64,000 bases of DNA, from NCBI RefSeq assembly GCF_032854445.1, contig NC_088296.1:9090706-9154705 (forward strand). The letters are read 5' to 3'. This DNA is from Liolophura sinensis. Its lineage: Eukaryota; Mollusca; Polyplacophora; Chitonida; Chitonidae. A program made the translations under genes and the position numbers. This document shows, in pieces, positions 35,001-46,200 of this stretch (position 1 is the first letter of the stretch; every line of letters begins with the position of its first letter). A model generated the notes under the pieces. That model had not been told where the DNA came from. It worked only from the letters and a program-made list of their open reading frames with translations, and ran no database searches.

Positions 35001-35250
35001 GAAATTTCTATCCAAATAAACATCATATATCAAGTGAAAGATCTGACTTGGCTCTTTGCAAGTTTGAAAGCACCATTCGTCTTTAACTATAAGGTAACTA
35101 CAGTGTACTTGAATGCGCACACACAAAAAAACGTGTTGTATAAGCACAAACTTGTGCTTTTTTCCCCAAGTCTTGTGTTTCATTTTTAAACAAATCTACC
35201 TTGTCTTGAATTGCGGCAATGTCTTGTTTGTGTTTTATTTCCCTGTAACA
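35001..35250. mobile_element. Left-arm only hairpin-rich insert
   Basis: Has no counterpart between 52340 and 52395 on the right. Contains the hairpin AAGCACAAACTTGTGCTTTT and repeated ACACAAAC motifs. Could be a small MITE; boundaries are approximate. Confidence 0.4.
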
Positions 35251-35527
35251 CAAACATCTATTTAACGCATGTTTGTGCTGGGGTAACACATATCTTTATT
35301 GAAGGAAACAACACAAGTTGTTGTCTTAGATGTCAACACAAGTGTTTTTGTGTGCGTGTTTAAAAATATTTTATACAATGTCGTAGATATTGTAGAGCCT
35401 GCAGGAGATTTATATATTATACTGTGGCCTCATTTGTCAACGGATTTTATTTCAAGTTCTGCTGCAGAATCTTTGCTTATCTTTTTGCCTTTGCTTATTT
35501 GTGTAAATAAATACACAAATAAGGAAA

Positions 35528-35769
35528 AAAGGGTCGTAATGACCCAGGAGCCTCTCACCAATGCGGTGGCTGTGAGTTCAAGTTCAGCTCATGCTGGTTT
35601 CCTCTCCGGCCGTAAGTGGGAAGGTCTAACAGTAACCTGCGGATGGTTGTGAGTTTCCCCTGGGCTCTGCCCGGTTTCCTCCCACAATAATGCTGGCTGC
35701 CGCCGTATAAGTAAGATACTCTTGAGTACGGCGTAAAACATCAATCAAATAAATAAATAAATAAATAAA
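35528..35769 (+). mobile_element. S1 SINE, shared
   Basis: TAATGACCCAGGAGCCTCTC to an AAAT tail; lacks the first part of the head. Counterpart at 51858-52085. Confidence 0.93.
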
Positions 35770-35934
35770 GGTAGAGATTTAACCGCCATTTCCCCATCCC
35801 TAATACGACAATTTAATGTTCGAATCGCTTTTTTTGTGCACTACCATAGTTTACACAACAAATGTTCACAAGGATTTTTTCCAGACCTGGAAAAAAGGTA
35901 TAGAAACAGTTTTTGACGTCATCGACGGCATACA

Positions 35935-35966
35935 TTGTCATTGTCATTGTCATTGTCATTGTCATG
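35935..35966. repeat. CATTGT hexanucleotide microsatellite
   Basis: Five tandem CATTGT units, not evident at the matching place on the right (51720). Confidence 0.9.
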
Positions 35967-35999
35967 CACTTTACACTTCAGTCATTCACCCTGAACCCG

Positions 36000-36062
36000 G
36001 CACTCGTCGTATAAGTGAAATATACTTGAGTTCGACGTACAATTCCAATCAAATAAATAAGA
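36000..36062 (+). mobile_element. S1 SINE 3' fragment, shared
   Basis: GTCGTATAAGTGAAATATAC followed by an AAAT tail. Counterpart at 51570-51665. Confidence 0.8.
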
Positions 36063-36499
36063 AAACAGATGAATAAATAAACAATTCCAAACACCTGACA
36101 GCATTTATTTCAGTAAGAAAGAGTAAAAGAAAAAAAAAGTAAATATATTGTTTTTAAAAGACAGTAATAGCACCCTGACTATTGATGTTTTCATGATTTT
36201 ACTCATTTTCCTTCCATTTAAGCAATATGTTAATCTAAAAACATGAATTGAAGACTGTCAAATATTAATTTATACGCTCTTAAAAATTACAAAGCACATA
36301 ACGTTTGTTATGACTGGCATAGTTAACCTGGTTGTGAATGATGCCATCTTGTGCATCTCTCGGCAACAAGGCCCCAATTTTTAAAGATAAAAACCACATT
36401 AAAATGGAGTATATATCGGCTGAAAGACCATTAAAGTCGGTACAGGAAAATAGTTAGGTTTGCTTTTTCCTAGAATTTTCCTGAAGAAATAAAATTCTG
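36063..36499. other. No gene; low-copy dispersed sequence
   Basis: The stretch 36385-36480 (with GGAAAATAGTT) recurs on the right at 51140-51230 and, more diverged, at 41025-41110. No coding sequence. Confidence 0.4.
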
Positions 36500-37405
36500 T
36501 AAAATTATTTATTAATTTATTTTTTTGATTGGTGTTTTTCGCCATACTCAAAAATATTTCACTTATACAACGGCGGTCAGCACTATGGTGTTACGACCCA
36601 AACTGTCTGTATTATAAAGAGATGGCTTGTTCGAAATACACGACACTTTAGCCGCACAAAAAAGTAACCAAAATCAGCAGATTTTATTTTACAACAATTT
36701 ATTAGCTTTAACAAGAACAGATAATAAGACTTATACAAATACTAAAGCGCTTAAGTTTAACAAGAAATGATAGCAGTATCTATACAAATACTAAAGTACT
36801 TACGGTGTCAAGTCCAAACGGACGCATATATTCCACAATATATACCACACAGGCATAAATGCTCAGAGGCAAATTCACAAGAGGGAAAATCCACAGTATA
36901 ACTGAGTGTATGACGAAATATACACAAAATTCCACAGACAGGGTCCGTGTACTAATAAGCACTGTGTATACAAGAGCACAAATTAAACATACAAGTTCAG
37001 ACTGAACAAGTGCTCGGTGGAGATAGGATATAACAAAGCCAGAGGCTATAAAGACACCAAAATTCAGCACAAATGGCCTACTAAAGTAATACACAGCAAA
37101 AGCATCCAAACTCTCAATAATTCTCCTTTCTCTCCGTTCTCCCCTCTTGCCCTGCTTTCATAGGTCTTATATAGCCTGGTGGAATTGTCTAGAATAAGAA
37201 AATTCCTGAACACTTGATGTAAACAAACAGGCACCGAACTGAGCGCATTCTGTAATATTCTAAGGTAGAGGCAGACAGCAGGCGCTAAACTCAGCGTATG
37301 TAAACAGTGGCAAGCTAAATTTAGAAACTGACGCCAGTCGTGCACATAACAATGGTAAGTGGAAACCGGGCAGAGCAGAAGACCTTCCCACCTGCGGAAA
37401 ATTCT
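36500..37405 (-). mobile_element. S1 SINE split by LTR insertion
   Basis: The S1 body is present at 36505-36588 and resumes at 37352-37405; between them lies the 763-bp LTR. The right arm has the same S1 uninterrupted at 50920-51092. The inner limit of the duplication falls within this SINE. Confidence 0.9.
36589..37351 (-). mobile_element. Solo LTR, complete, left-arm specific
   Basis: Read on the minus strand it starts TGTTATGTGCACGACTGG and ends TCGTAACA, a TG...CA-type boundary, with ATGG on both sides (36585-36588 and 37352-37355) as a 4-bp TSD. A TATA box (TATATAAGA, plus coordinates 37165-37173) and an AATAAA signal (36698-36703) are in the order expected for U3-R-U5. It interrupts an S1 that is intact in the right arm. 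The element family (Gypsy, BEL or other) cannot be told without the internal region. It contains a hydrophobic open frame of 109 codons (36780-37109), possibly chance, and a donor-like GTAAGT at 36798-36803. Confidence 0.88.
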
Positions 37406-39281
37406 GTTAAAAGATTTAAATCTACGGTGATCTTTTTCTGATCCAGAAGGTATCAGTTACGTCACATCTATACTTCTCGCCTGAAATAATTCGTTTCAAG
37501 GTCGAATCAGCGAATGCATTCATGGATCTATATGTATATGCATTTTGAATGATGAAATGTAGCAGTCTAATATGTGCTAAGTCGTAAAACCCTAATGTGA
37601 CATCAGTGGTCACATTGTGGTCAGGAAAAGGCCACCATAGAATAAGATTTTAAATGCATTTTACTAGGTTAAAGAATTCTACATACTTCATTTTAGAGTG
37701 GTCATTGCCTTTAAACAAGAATGCGAAGACGACACCTTGTTGGAAGTACTTCATCTCATGGCCACAAAACTTGTGTGTAAGACTTATAACCATTGTCAGG
37801 GTGAATATCATAAAATTCATTATGGATATGCATGCCCCATTTACACTGTCATAACCTATTACATCATCCATTTAAAAGTATGCGATCATAACATTTACTT
37901 GACGCAGTCTTGCGTTCCACCAATATGGCGTGTACGTTTCCAGGTGAGGAAACTCGTGAGTTACTTGTCAACTGTGGGCCGTTTATCTAAGGCAATCCCT
38001 TTTCTCCCGCCCATGAAGTTTTTCTCTCTGAACATGTCACCTGTTGTTGGGGCTGGTTTTCCATAAAGTTTAAAAGGTTGAAGAAAATCGAGAAATTTTG
38101 TACATATAGTATTTGTTATTCCTTGTTTATATTTTGTTTATTTTATTTATTATTTTTTTTTTCGTTAAACTGCGGATACTGAAATCTACCCAAAGTTGAT
38201 TCGTAGTTTTGTATAGGACTTCAGGGTAGGCCTATATAGCTACTGTAGTAGTCATACCAATGGCTATACTTTCCAAACAAAATCACGAAGAATCTCCGCT
38301 GTCCCGAGTTACTTGTGCTGACTGAGACAATGAGGGGTCAAACTTGCCAAAACTGATGGCCCGTCGACATACAGTACCATATGACAGTATGGGCCATATG
38401 GCTTTGTTGGGGCTCTTATAGATCGTCGGTATTCTTGTAAACGAGGCAAATTTCTATATCTAGAGAGTTGGGGTGTTGGAGGACGACATTACCGATGAGA
38501 ATAGCTAAACTGCAAAATCCCCTAATTACGTGGTTAATCAGAATCCGCGCTGCCTGGAATACTCTACTGCAGGGCGACAAATACCGGACAACCACCTAAT
38601 TTAAAGTCCATGCATAACATTTTCACCTTCAGTGGGCATATGACAAAAATATATGTTGCAAAAGACAGGCTAAAACAATTTCCTACAAAAAGACCGGGAT
38701 TAAGACATAATGGTTTGAGTTTGGGTGAATTAACCCCATCAAACGTCTTACTTAAATTTGCAGTTATCTAACTCAACTCAGAATACAGTGATGTAAAAAG
38801 ATACGAGGTATTATTGCATGTAATCGGGTTATACTGGAAGCACAATTTGTGAGTCTGAAAACTGAAAGAGGTTTTCAAGGAGATTCACCCAGTGAGTCAA
38901 ATAATTCAACAAAGTAAAAAAGAATTAACCAGTTAAAATATTAAATCGATAAAGGATTCAAAGAGCTAGTCAAACAACTCATCCTCTTCCTCAAAGGGGC
39001 TCATTCAGCTTGTCAAATGGCTCATTCAAATGGTCAAATGAATAATTTCAAGATTCCAACAACACGAACCATGTGACTAGAGTCGATGGGCCAAATACAA
39101 ATGACTCATTGAAATATGATAGAGCCATCACTCATTTCATTTTGTCAGTGCATGAATACCTTGAGAAAACGTGGTGCCCGAATAACTACAATGGCAATGC
39201 AGATATAGAAAAAAGCATGTTCAAGTAAAAAAACATGTATGGCCTTAAATATTTTACAGCTGCACATTTACACCATGTGCA
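37406..39281. other. Spacer; no gene recognised
   Basis: The longest open frame (37698-38066, plus strand, 122 codons) has no recognisable domain, and overlapping frames are open on the minus strand. I do not call a gene. The stretch 37520-37690 is weakly similar to 41150-41320. Confidence 0.4.
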
Positions 39282-39294
39282 TCTTTTACTAGAT

Positions 39295-39654
39295 AACCTG
39301 CCCGGATAGCAAAGCTGGTAGAGCATCCGCTTCGGGAGAGGTAGATCCAGGATCAATCTTGGGTCGAGTTACACCTAAGACTTTAAAACAGGAAGTTGTA
39401 ACTTCCACGCTTGGCGTTTAGCATGGAGGGGATATTGCAACGACTGGTTGACCCGTATCAGTATAATAGCTCGGGCGGGACGGCATACTTGCCTTCGTTA
39501 AGTCATCTCAGTGAAGCAGCACTAGATAAAAGAGCGGTGGAAGTCCGTCCTGTGACAAGGAGGCTCATGGCATACACCCTAAGGATATTTTCGTCATCAT
39601 ATGACTGAAAAGTTGTTCAGTACGACGTTAAACCCCAAGCACTCACTCACTCAG
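39295..39654 (+). mobile_element. S2 SINE, full length, with TSD
   Basis: Head CTGCCCGGATAGCAAAGCTG to ACTC tail. Flanked by TCTTTTACTAGAT (39282-39294) and TCTTTTACTCGAT (39655-39667), one mismatch in 13. Confidence 0.95.
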
Positions 39655-39667
39655 TCTTTTACTCGAT

Positions 39668-41734
39668 GCCTAGAAGTGGAGACGTGTGTGAATAACGATA
39701 CATTAATTCATTTAAAGATATGCTATATCTGCTTATAAACGGTCACATTAAAACCATCAAATTGATAGCTCAATGAGAGGCTTATTCGATAGAAAATTAC
39801 CTTCTGTAAATGACAAGTCAATATTTGTGCTTAAAGATTTTTTGTTACCTTATCGCTGTTTAAGCTAGGGGAGATAACCGCTACATGATCCTTTCCGCCC
39901 GCATTTTTGTTATGTGCGGTGTACATCCTCCATTTGGTATACATTTTATTTGTGAGACGTGTTTTCAAATGGAACACCCATGGACGTATAATCATAAGCT
40001 CTCGCAACTCTCACGTTGTCACCTTCACCGACGTCACACACTGTGATTTCCCGCCTGTTGTCTTTATTAACATACATCGGTGCGTTTATCTCATGGGCGC
40101 TAGTTGTCTGTTTCCACAAGTGCAGGTGTGCGATTATCCTGACAGCCGTGTTGATCACACTCATTTTTTCCACGCTTTGATTTTTCTGTGTGGTGTTGCG
40201 GATCTTAGATGAATTAGGACCGCATGCTCGTCCGTGAGAAATGGGCAAAGTGGCATGCTTTCTTTTATGTGCTTCCAAAGTCCCTCTGTTTCTTTTTCGA
40301 TTCGTGTGAACATATTATTAAGGATTATAAACAATCAAAACTGTCTTCCCTTACCACGTAAATACTACCAATGAGTGCAAATAATGACGAATCCCCTGTT
40401 TAAACAGCGTTACAGTTGTAGTGTTTAAAATTAGATACTTGCACCTTTCAATGTTCAATTTCTTGAATTAGATGAGCAGTTGAGTAATACCATGGAGGAA
40501 TGTGACGATGAAATCAATATGTATGTGAAGTTTTATTCATCATACACTGTAGGTTTACGGAAGCGCGGTTTTCCCCCATCGCCCAAAACTTGACTACGTC
40601 TACTGATAGGCAACTGTCTTTTACGAAAGAAATATATGTATATTTTCAAATGGTAAAGATGCTAATTTCGTTTATGGAACTGGTCATTGAGAATTTTACT
40701 TGTATTATTTCAATGGTCGACTTTCTAAACTGTGACTTGGGAACTTTATTTATTAATTCTGTACTGGTGTATTTTGTGAATTATCTTGACATCTCGTAAA
40801 CAGATGTAAATCATATACATTCATAGAGACAAATATCAGTACGAATAATCCATTCTTTTAACCGTATACTTATCTCTAATATTAGTTGGCTTAGTTGATC
40901 TAAGATCTAACTATTAAACAAACTACCTGTTTTCTGTATGATACCAAACATGCCCTCCGTACAACTGTCCAAACCAGCACCAGAAACATGGTAGTGGGAG
41001 ATGTATGGTAGTCCCTTCAAGTTAAAGAATACTCTAAATTGAAGTACATATCAGATGACAGATCACTAGGCAATGTCAGGGAAAATAGTTTGATACAATT
41101 TTTTTAAAATTTATTTTCCAACCAAGAAAGACTCTTTATTCGAAACCATTTATAGATTTACATGTATATGGAATTAGAAAGAGGAAATCTAGGAGGCTTC
41201 ATGTATGTGAGTTAGGCGGTAAAAACTTTGTTTGACGTGACTGGTCTTATTATGTTCCGAAAAGGCCACCGCAGAATCCATTGTTTCCAATGCACTTCAG
41301 TGGGTTGAAAAACAATCCAAAAAAAAATATCCAATTGTTTTTATCGACGGTGTTTAATGTTCTTTCAAGTGAGATATTATTGGTGGTGTTTTCTCTGCCC
41401 TTAAACCAGCGTCGGGATTACCTCCTAGTTTACAAACGGGAGTTTAATACTCACAGACAGAGTCTTACACAGTTGTAAAGGGCACCTCCAAACATAGTTG
41501 TCATAGCTACTGTCGCCAGGCCTGCGAACGTAAATATTCCGTTATTAAATTCAGCAAATGCAATACTATTAGTTTCATTATAAATATATTCCTTGACAAA
41601 ATTCAGTCTGGAGAATTACTGAAACTTTAACAAGCGTACGTGAGGGTTCGGCATGTGATTGAAAAATATCAACTTGACAGTTAAAATTTCTAACTATGCT
41701 GAACGATGTTTTTATTTGACTTGTGTGTACATGT
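39668..41734. other. Spacer; no gene recognised
   Basis: Open frames at 39907-40212 and 40590-40799 lack domain signatures. The stretch 41025-41320 is an old, diverged direct copy of 36385-37690 with the S1 and LTR removed. Confidence 0.4.
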
Positions 41735-41840
41735 CATGCTTAACAATTTTTATGTCATATGACTACCAGAAGCCATTTGCTGTGTGCATACATTGTGTCG
41801 CTTTGTGGCCTGGCGAATCCATGCCGCCAAGAGTCCTAAA
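41735..41840 (-). mobile_element. S3 SINE fragment
   Basis: TTATGTCATATGACTACCAG and CTTTGTGGCCTGGCGAATCC match the tail-side part of S3. Confidence 0.7.
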
Positions 41841-42324
41841 TCTAAATGATTTAACCTGACAAAACTTACATGTGGACTGACGACGCCACCGCATGTTTAA
41901 ATTACATTTTAGAAGAAAATTTTAAAGATTTCCCTTTAAATGGATCAGTTTAAAGATTTATTAGTTTACCTTTAAAAATGTGAGACCGTTGTTGATTAAA
42001 ATAGCGAGAAATACTCCTTATTACCTTGGAGTTCATGGAAAAAAGTCGCCATTTAAACTAATTTATGTATGTAGGTTTAAATATACGAGATATTTATATC
42101 ACATGGGCTTGAACATTATCGGTTACTTTCAGCAATTGCGAGTACTGAGCGTTGTTTTACCCACGGGCACATGTTAGTGCTGATCGAGGAGGCCGATGTT
42201 TCAAGGGAGGTAACTCACCTATCACAGTCCAGCAAAAAGTTACGAGCATCACATCTGGACGGACATCGCCCGTTAAGCTGAAATTAATAGTCTCTGCAGA
42301 AGTCAGATACAGCAGTACTATTGA

Positions 42325-42327
<3 letters not shown>
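41841..42327. other. No feature recognised
   Basis: No coding or repeat signal supportable. Confidence 0.4.

Positions 42328-42401
<74 letters not shown>
42328..42401. repeat. AT microsatellite
   Basis: About 74 bp of pure TA dinucleotides. Confidence 0.97.
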
Positions 42402-42402
<1 letters not shown>

Positions 42403-42789
42403 TAAAACAAACAATCTGAAACACAAAAACATTTTTGTTTCTCTCTCTCTCTCTGTTTTGCTACCTTTCATAAAAACAGGACGTTAAAACACACATCTTG
42501 ACCGGGAGCAATATGCAGCAATATGTTTGATCGCATAATTTTAAAGAGTGGGCCATCAAAAAGTTTGGTTGATGTATATGTATCTGAAAAACATATGTAA
42601 AAAATAACTCTTGGGTTTTACTTTGAATTTTAGAGTTTTTCGAGGAAAACTCATGAACCATTTGCTGAAGTATTCATCATTCATTCAAAAAAAAATAGAT
42701 ATGCACAAAAAGGACACAACGTGTCTACCACAGGTACACATTAATTTGTAAATTATTCCTGAGCATTAATCTTGGCTTGACATGGTGTG

Positions 42790-43260
42790 CAACACTGGAA
42801 ATATACACTGATTATAAGTGTGTACCAAATCCAGCACGATTTGTATGTGTGTACCAAATCCAGCACGATTTGTATGTGTGTACCACACCCACACGATTTA
42901 AAAGCGTGTATGACATACACATGGCCTGTACGTCTGTACCCTTCGCACGATACTTTTAAGCCTGAGCCACACGCACAATGCTTTTAAGTGTGTACAACAC
43001 GCACAATACGTGTAAATGTGTAAAAACGCACAATACTTGTAAGTGTGTACAAAACGCACAATACTTGTAAGTGTGTATAACACGCACAATACTTTTAAGT
43101 GTGTACAGCACGCACAACACTTGTAAGTTTGTACAACAAGCACAGTACTTGTAAGTTTGTACAACACGCACAATGCTTGTAAGCCTGAGCCACATGCACA
43201 ATACTTGTAAGTGTGTACAACTTCCACATTACGGAGTGTTTGTGTGTATCACATCCACAC
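42790..43260. repeat. Minisatellite, 28-bp unit, type A
   Basis: Units anchored on CACAATACTTGTAAGTGTGT, for example 43029, 43057 and 43085 are 28 bp apart. The edge units (42810-42900) carry CCAAATCCAGCACGATTTG instead. The type changes gradually into type B at about 43230-43330 without a break in period, so A and B are divergent branches of one array. Confidence 0.93.
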
Positions 43261-46200
43261 GACTGGTGAGGTATATCAGATCCAAAAGACCGGTAAGAGC
43301 GTATCACACCCACACGATTGGTATGGAGGTATCACACCCAAACGATTGGTGTGGAGGTATCACATGCAAACGATTGGTATGGATGTATCACACTCACACG
43401 ATTGGTATGGATGTATCCCACCCACACGATTGGTGTGAAGGTATCACACTCATAGGATTGGTGTGGAGGTATCCCACCCACACGATTGCTATGGAGGTAT
43501 CACAGCCACCTGATTGGAATGGAGGTATCACACCCACACGATAGGTATGGAGGTATCACAGCCACACGATTGGTATGGAGCTATCACACCAAAACGATTC
43601 GGGCGGAGGTATCACAGCCACATGATTGGTATGGAGGTATCACACCCACACAATTGCTATGGAGGTATCACAGCCACACGACTGGTATGGAGGTACCACA
43701 CCCACACGATTGGTATGGAGGTATCACACCCACACGATTGGTGTGGAGGTATCCCACCGACACGACTGGTATGGAGGTATCACACCCACACAATTGCTAT
43801 GGAGGTATCACACCCACACGAATGGTGTGGAGGTATCCCACCGACACGACTGGTATGGAGGTACCACACCCACACGATTGATGTGGGGGTATTCCACCCA
43901 CACGATTGGTATGTAGCTATCACAGCCACCTGATTGGAATGGAGGTATCAGACCCACACTACTGGTATGGAGGTATGACACCCACGCGATTGGTATGAAA
44001 GTATCACAGCCACACGATTGGTATGGATGTATCACAGCCACACGATTGTTGTGCGGGTATCACACCCACACGATTAGTATGGAGGTATAACACCCACACG
44101 ATTAGTATGGATGTATCACACCCTAAAGGATAGTATGGGGGTATCACAGCCACACGATTGGTATGGAGGTATCACACCCACACAACTGGTATGGAGGTAT
44201 CCAATCCACACAACTGGTAAAGAGATATCCCGCCCACACAATTAGTATGGAGCTATCACATTCACACAATTGGTATGAATGTATCCCACCCACACGATTG
44301 GTATTGGGGTATCACAGGCGCACGACTGGTGTTGAGGTATCACACCCACACGACTTGGGTGGAAGTACTACGACCACACGATTGGAATGGATGTATCACA
44401 GCCACACAATTGTTATGGAGGTATCACACCCACACGATTAGTGAAAAGGTATTACAGCCACACGATTGGTATGGAGGTATGACGCCCACACGATTGGCAT
44501 GGAGGTATCACAGCCACACTATTGGTATGGAGGCATCACAGCCACACTATTGGTATGGAGGCATCACAGCCACACTATTGGTATGGAGGCATCACAGCCA
44601 CACTATTGGTATGGATTTATCACAGCCACACGATTGGTGTGGAGGTATCACACCCACAAGATTAGTATGGAGGTATAACACTCACACGATTAGTATGGAT
44701 GTATCACACTCTAAAGATTGGTATGGGGGTATCACATCCACACGATTGGTATGGAGGTATCACACTCACACGATTGGTATTGGGTATTGCAGCCACACAA
44801 TTCGTATGGAGGCCCACAAACACAAATGGTATAGAGGTATCCGGCATACACAACTGGTAAGGAACTATTACATTTACACGATTGGTATGGATGTATCACA
44901 CCCACACGATTAGTATGGAGGTACACTAACACAAATGGTATGGAGGTATCCGGCATACACAACTGGTAAGGAACTATTACATTAACACGATTGGTATGGA
45001 TGTATCCTATCCAAGCGATTGGTATGAATGTATCACACCCACACGATTGGTATGGAGGTATCACATTCACAGTATTGGTGTGGAGGTATCACATCCACAC
45101 GATTGGTGTGGAGGTATTACAGCAGAAAGATTTGTATGGAAGTATCACATCCACACGATTGGTATGCAGGCATCCTATCCAAGCGATTGGTATGAATGTA
45201 TCACACCCACACGATTGGTATGGAGGTACACTAACACAAATGGTATGGAGGTATCCCGCATACACAACTGGTAAGGAACTATTACATTCACACGATTGGT
45301 ATGGATGTATCCTATCCAAGCGATTGGTATGAATGTATCACACCCACACGATTGGTATGGAGGTATCACATTCACAGTATTGGTGTGGAGGTATCACACC
45401 CACACGATTGGTGTGGAGGTATCACATTCACAGGATTGTTGTGGAGGTATCACATTCACAGGATTGGTGTGGAGGTATCACACCCACACGACTGATATGG
45501 TGGTATTACAGCCGCACGAATTGTATGCAAGTATCACATCCACACGACTGGTATGCAGGTATCCCACTAACACAATTGGTATAGAAGTATCCCGCCTACA
45601 CAACTGGTATGAAACTATCACATTCACACGACTGGTATGGATGTATCACACCCACACGATTGGTATGGAGGTATCACATTCACAGGATTGGTGTGGAGTT
45701 ATCACACCCACACGATTGGTGAGGAGGTATCACATTCACAGGATTAATGTTGAGGTATCACATTCACAGGATTGGTGTGGGGGTATCACACCCACACGAT
45801 TGATATGGAAGTATTACAGCCACACGATCGGTTTGGAGGTATGACACCCACACGTTTGGTATGGAGGCCCACTTACACAAATGGTATGGAGGTATCCCGC
45901 CTACACAACTGGTAAAGAACTACTACATTCACACGACTGGTGTGGAGGTATTACACCCACACGATTAGTATAGAAGTATTACTTTTACAGGGTTGGTGTG
46001 GAGGTATTACACCCACACGATTAGTATAGAGGTATTACTTTTACAGGGTTGGTGTGGAGGTATTACACCCACACGATTAGTATAGAGGTATTACTTTTAC
46101 AGGGTTAGTGTGGAGGTATTACACCCAAACGATTGGTATGGAGGTATTACTTTTACAGGGTTGGTGTGGAGGAATCACACCCACACAATTGGTATAGAGG

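Larger units (their letters stand above)
18588..37405. repeat. Left arm of a large inverted duplication
   Basis: This 18.8 kb is collinear, in reverse orientation, with 50938-63916. Anchors seen by eye: 18600/63890, 19515/62860 (gene A exon 1), 21465/62060, 23128/60514 (gene A exon 2), 24604/59115, 25919/56390, 27320/55195, 29733/54153 (gene B exon 2), 30922/53210, 34626/52770 and 36500/51092. The left arm is longer because of private insertions and because the right arm has lost segments. The inner limit falls inside an S1 SINE. Confidence 0.9.

Noticed and set aside
37698-38066. 122-codon ORF
   Set aside because: No domain, no signal peptide, overlapping open frames on the other strand and no copy elsewhere to test conservation.
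39907-40212. 101-codon ORF with a CDYPDSRVD motif, considered as a chitin-binding fragment
   Set aside because: The cysteine spacing of a chitin-binding domain is not present and the opposite strand is equally open.
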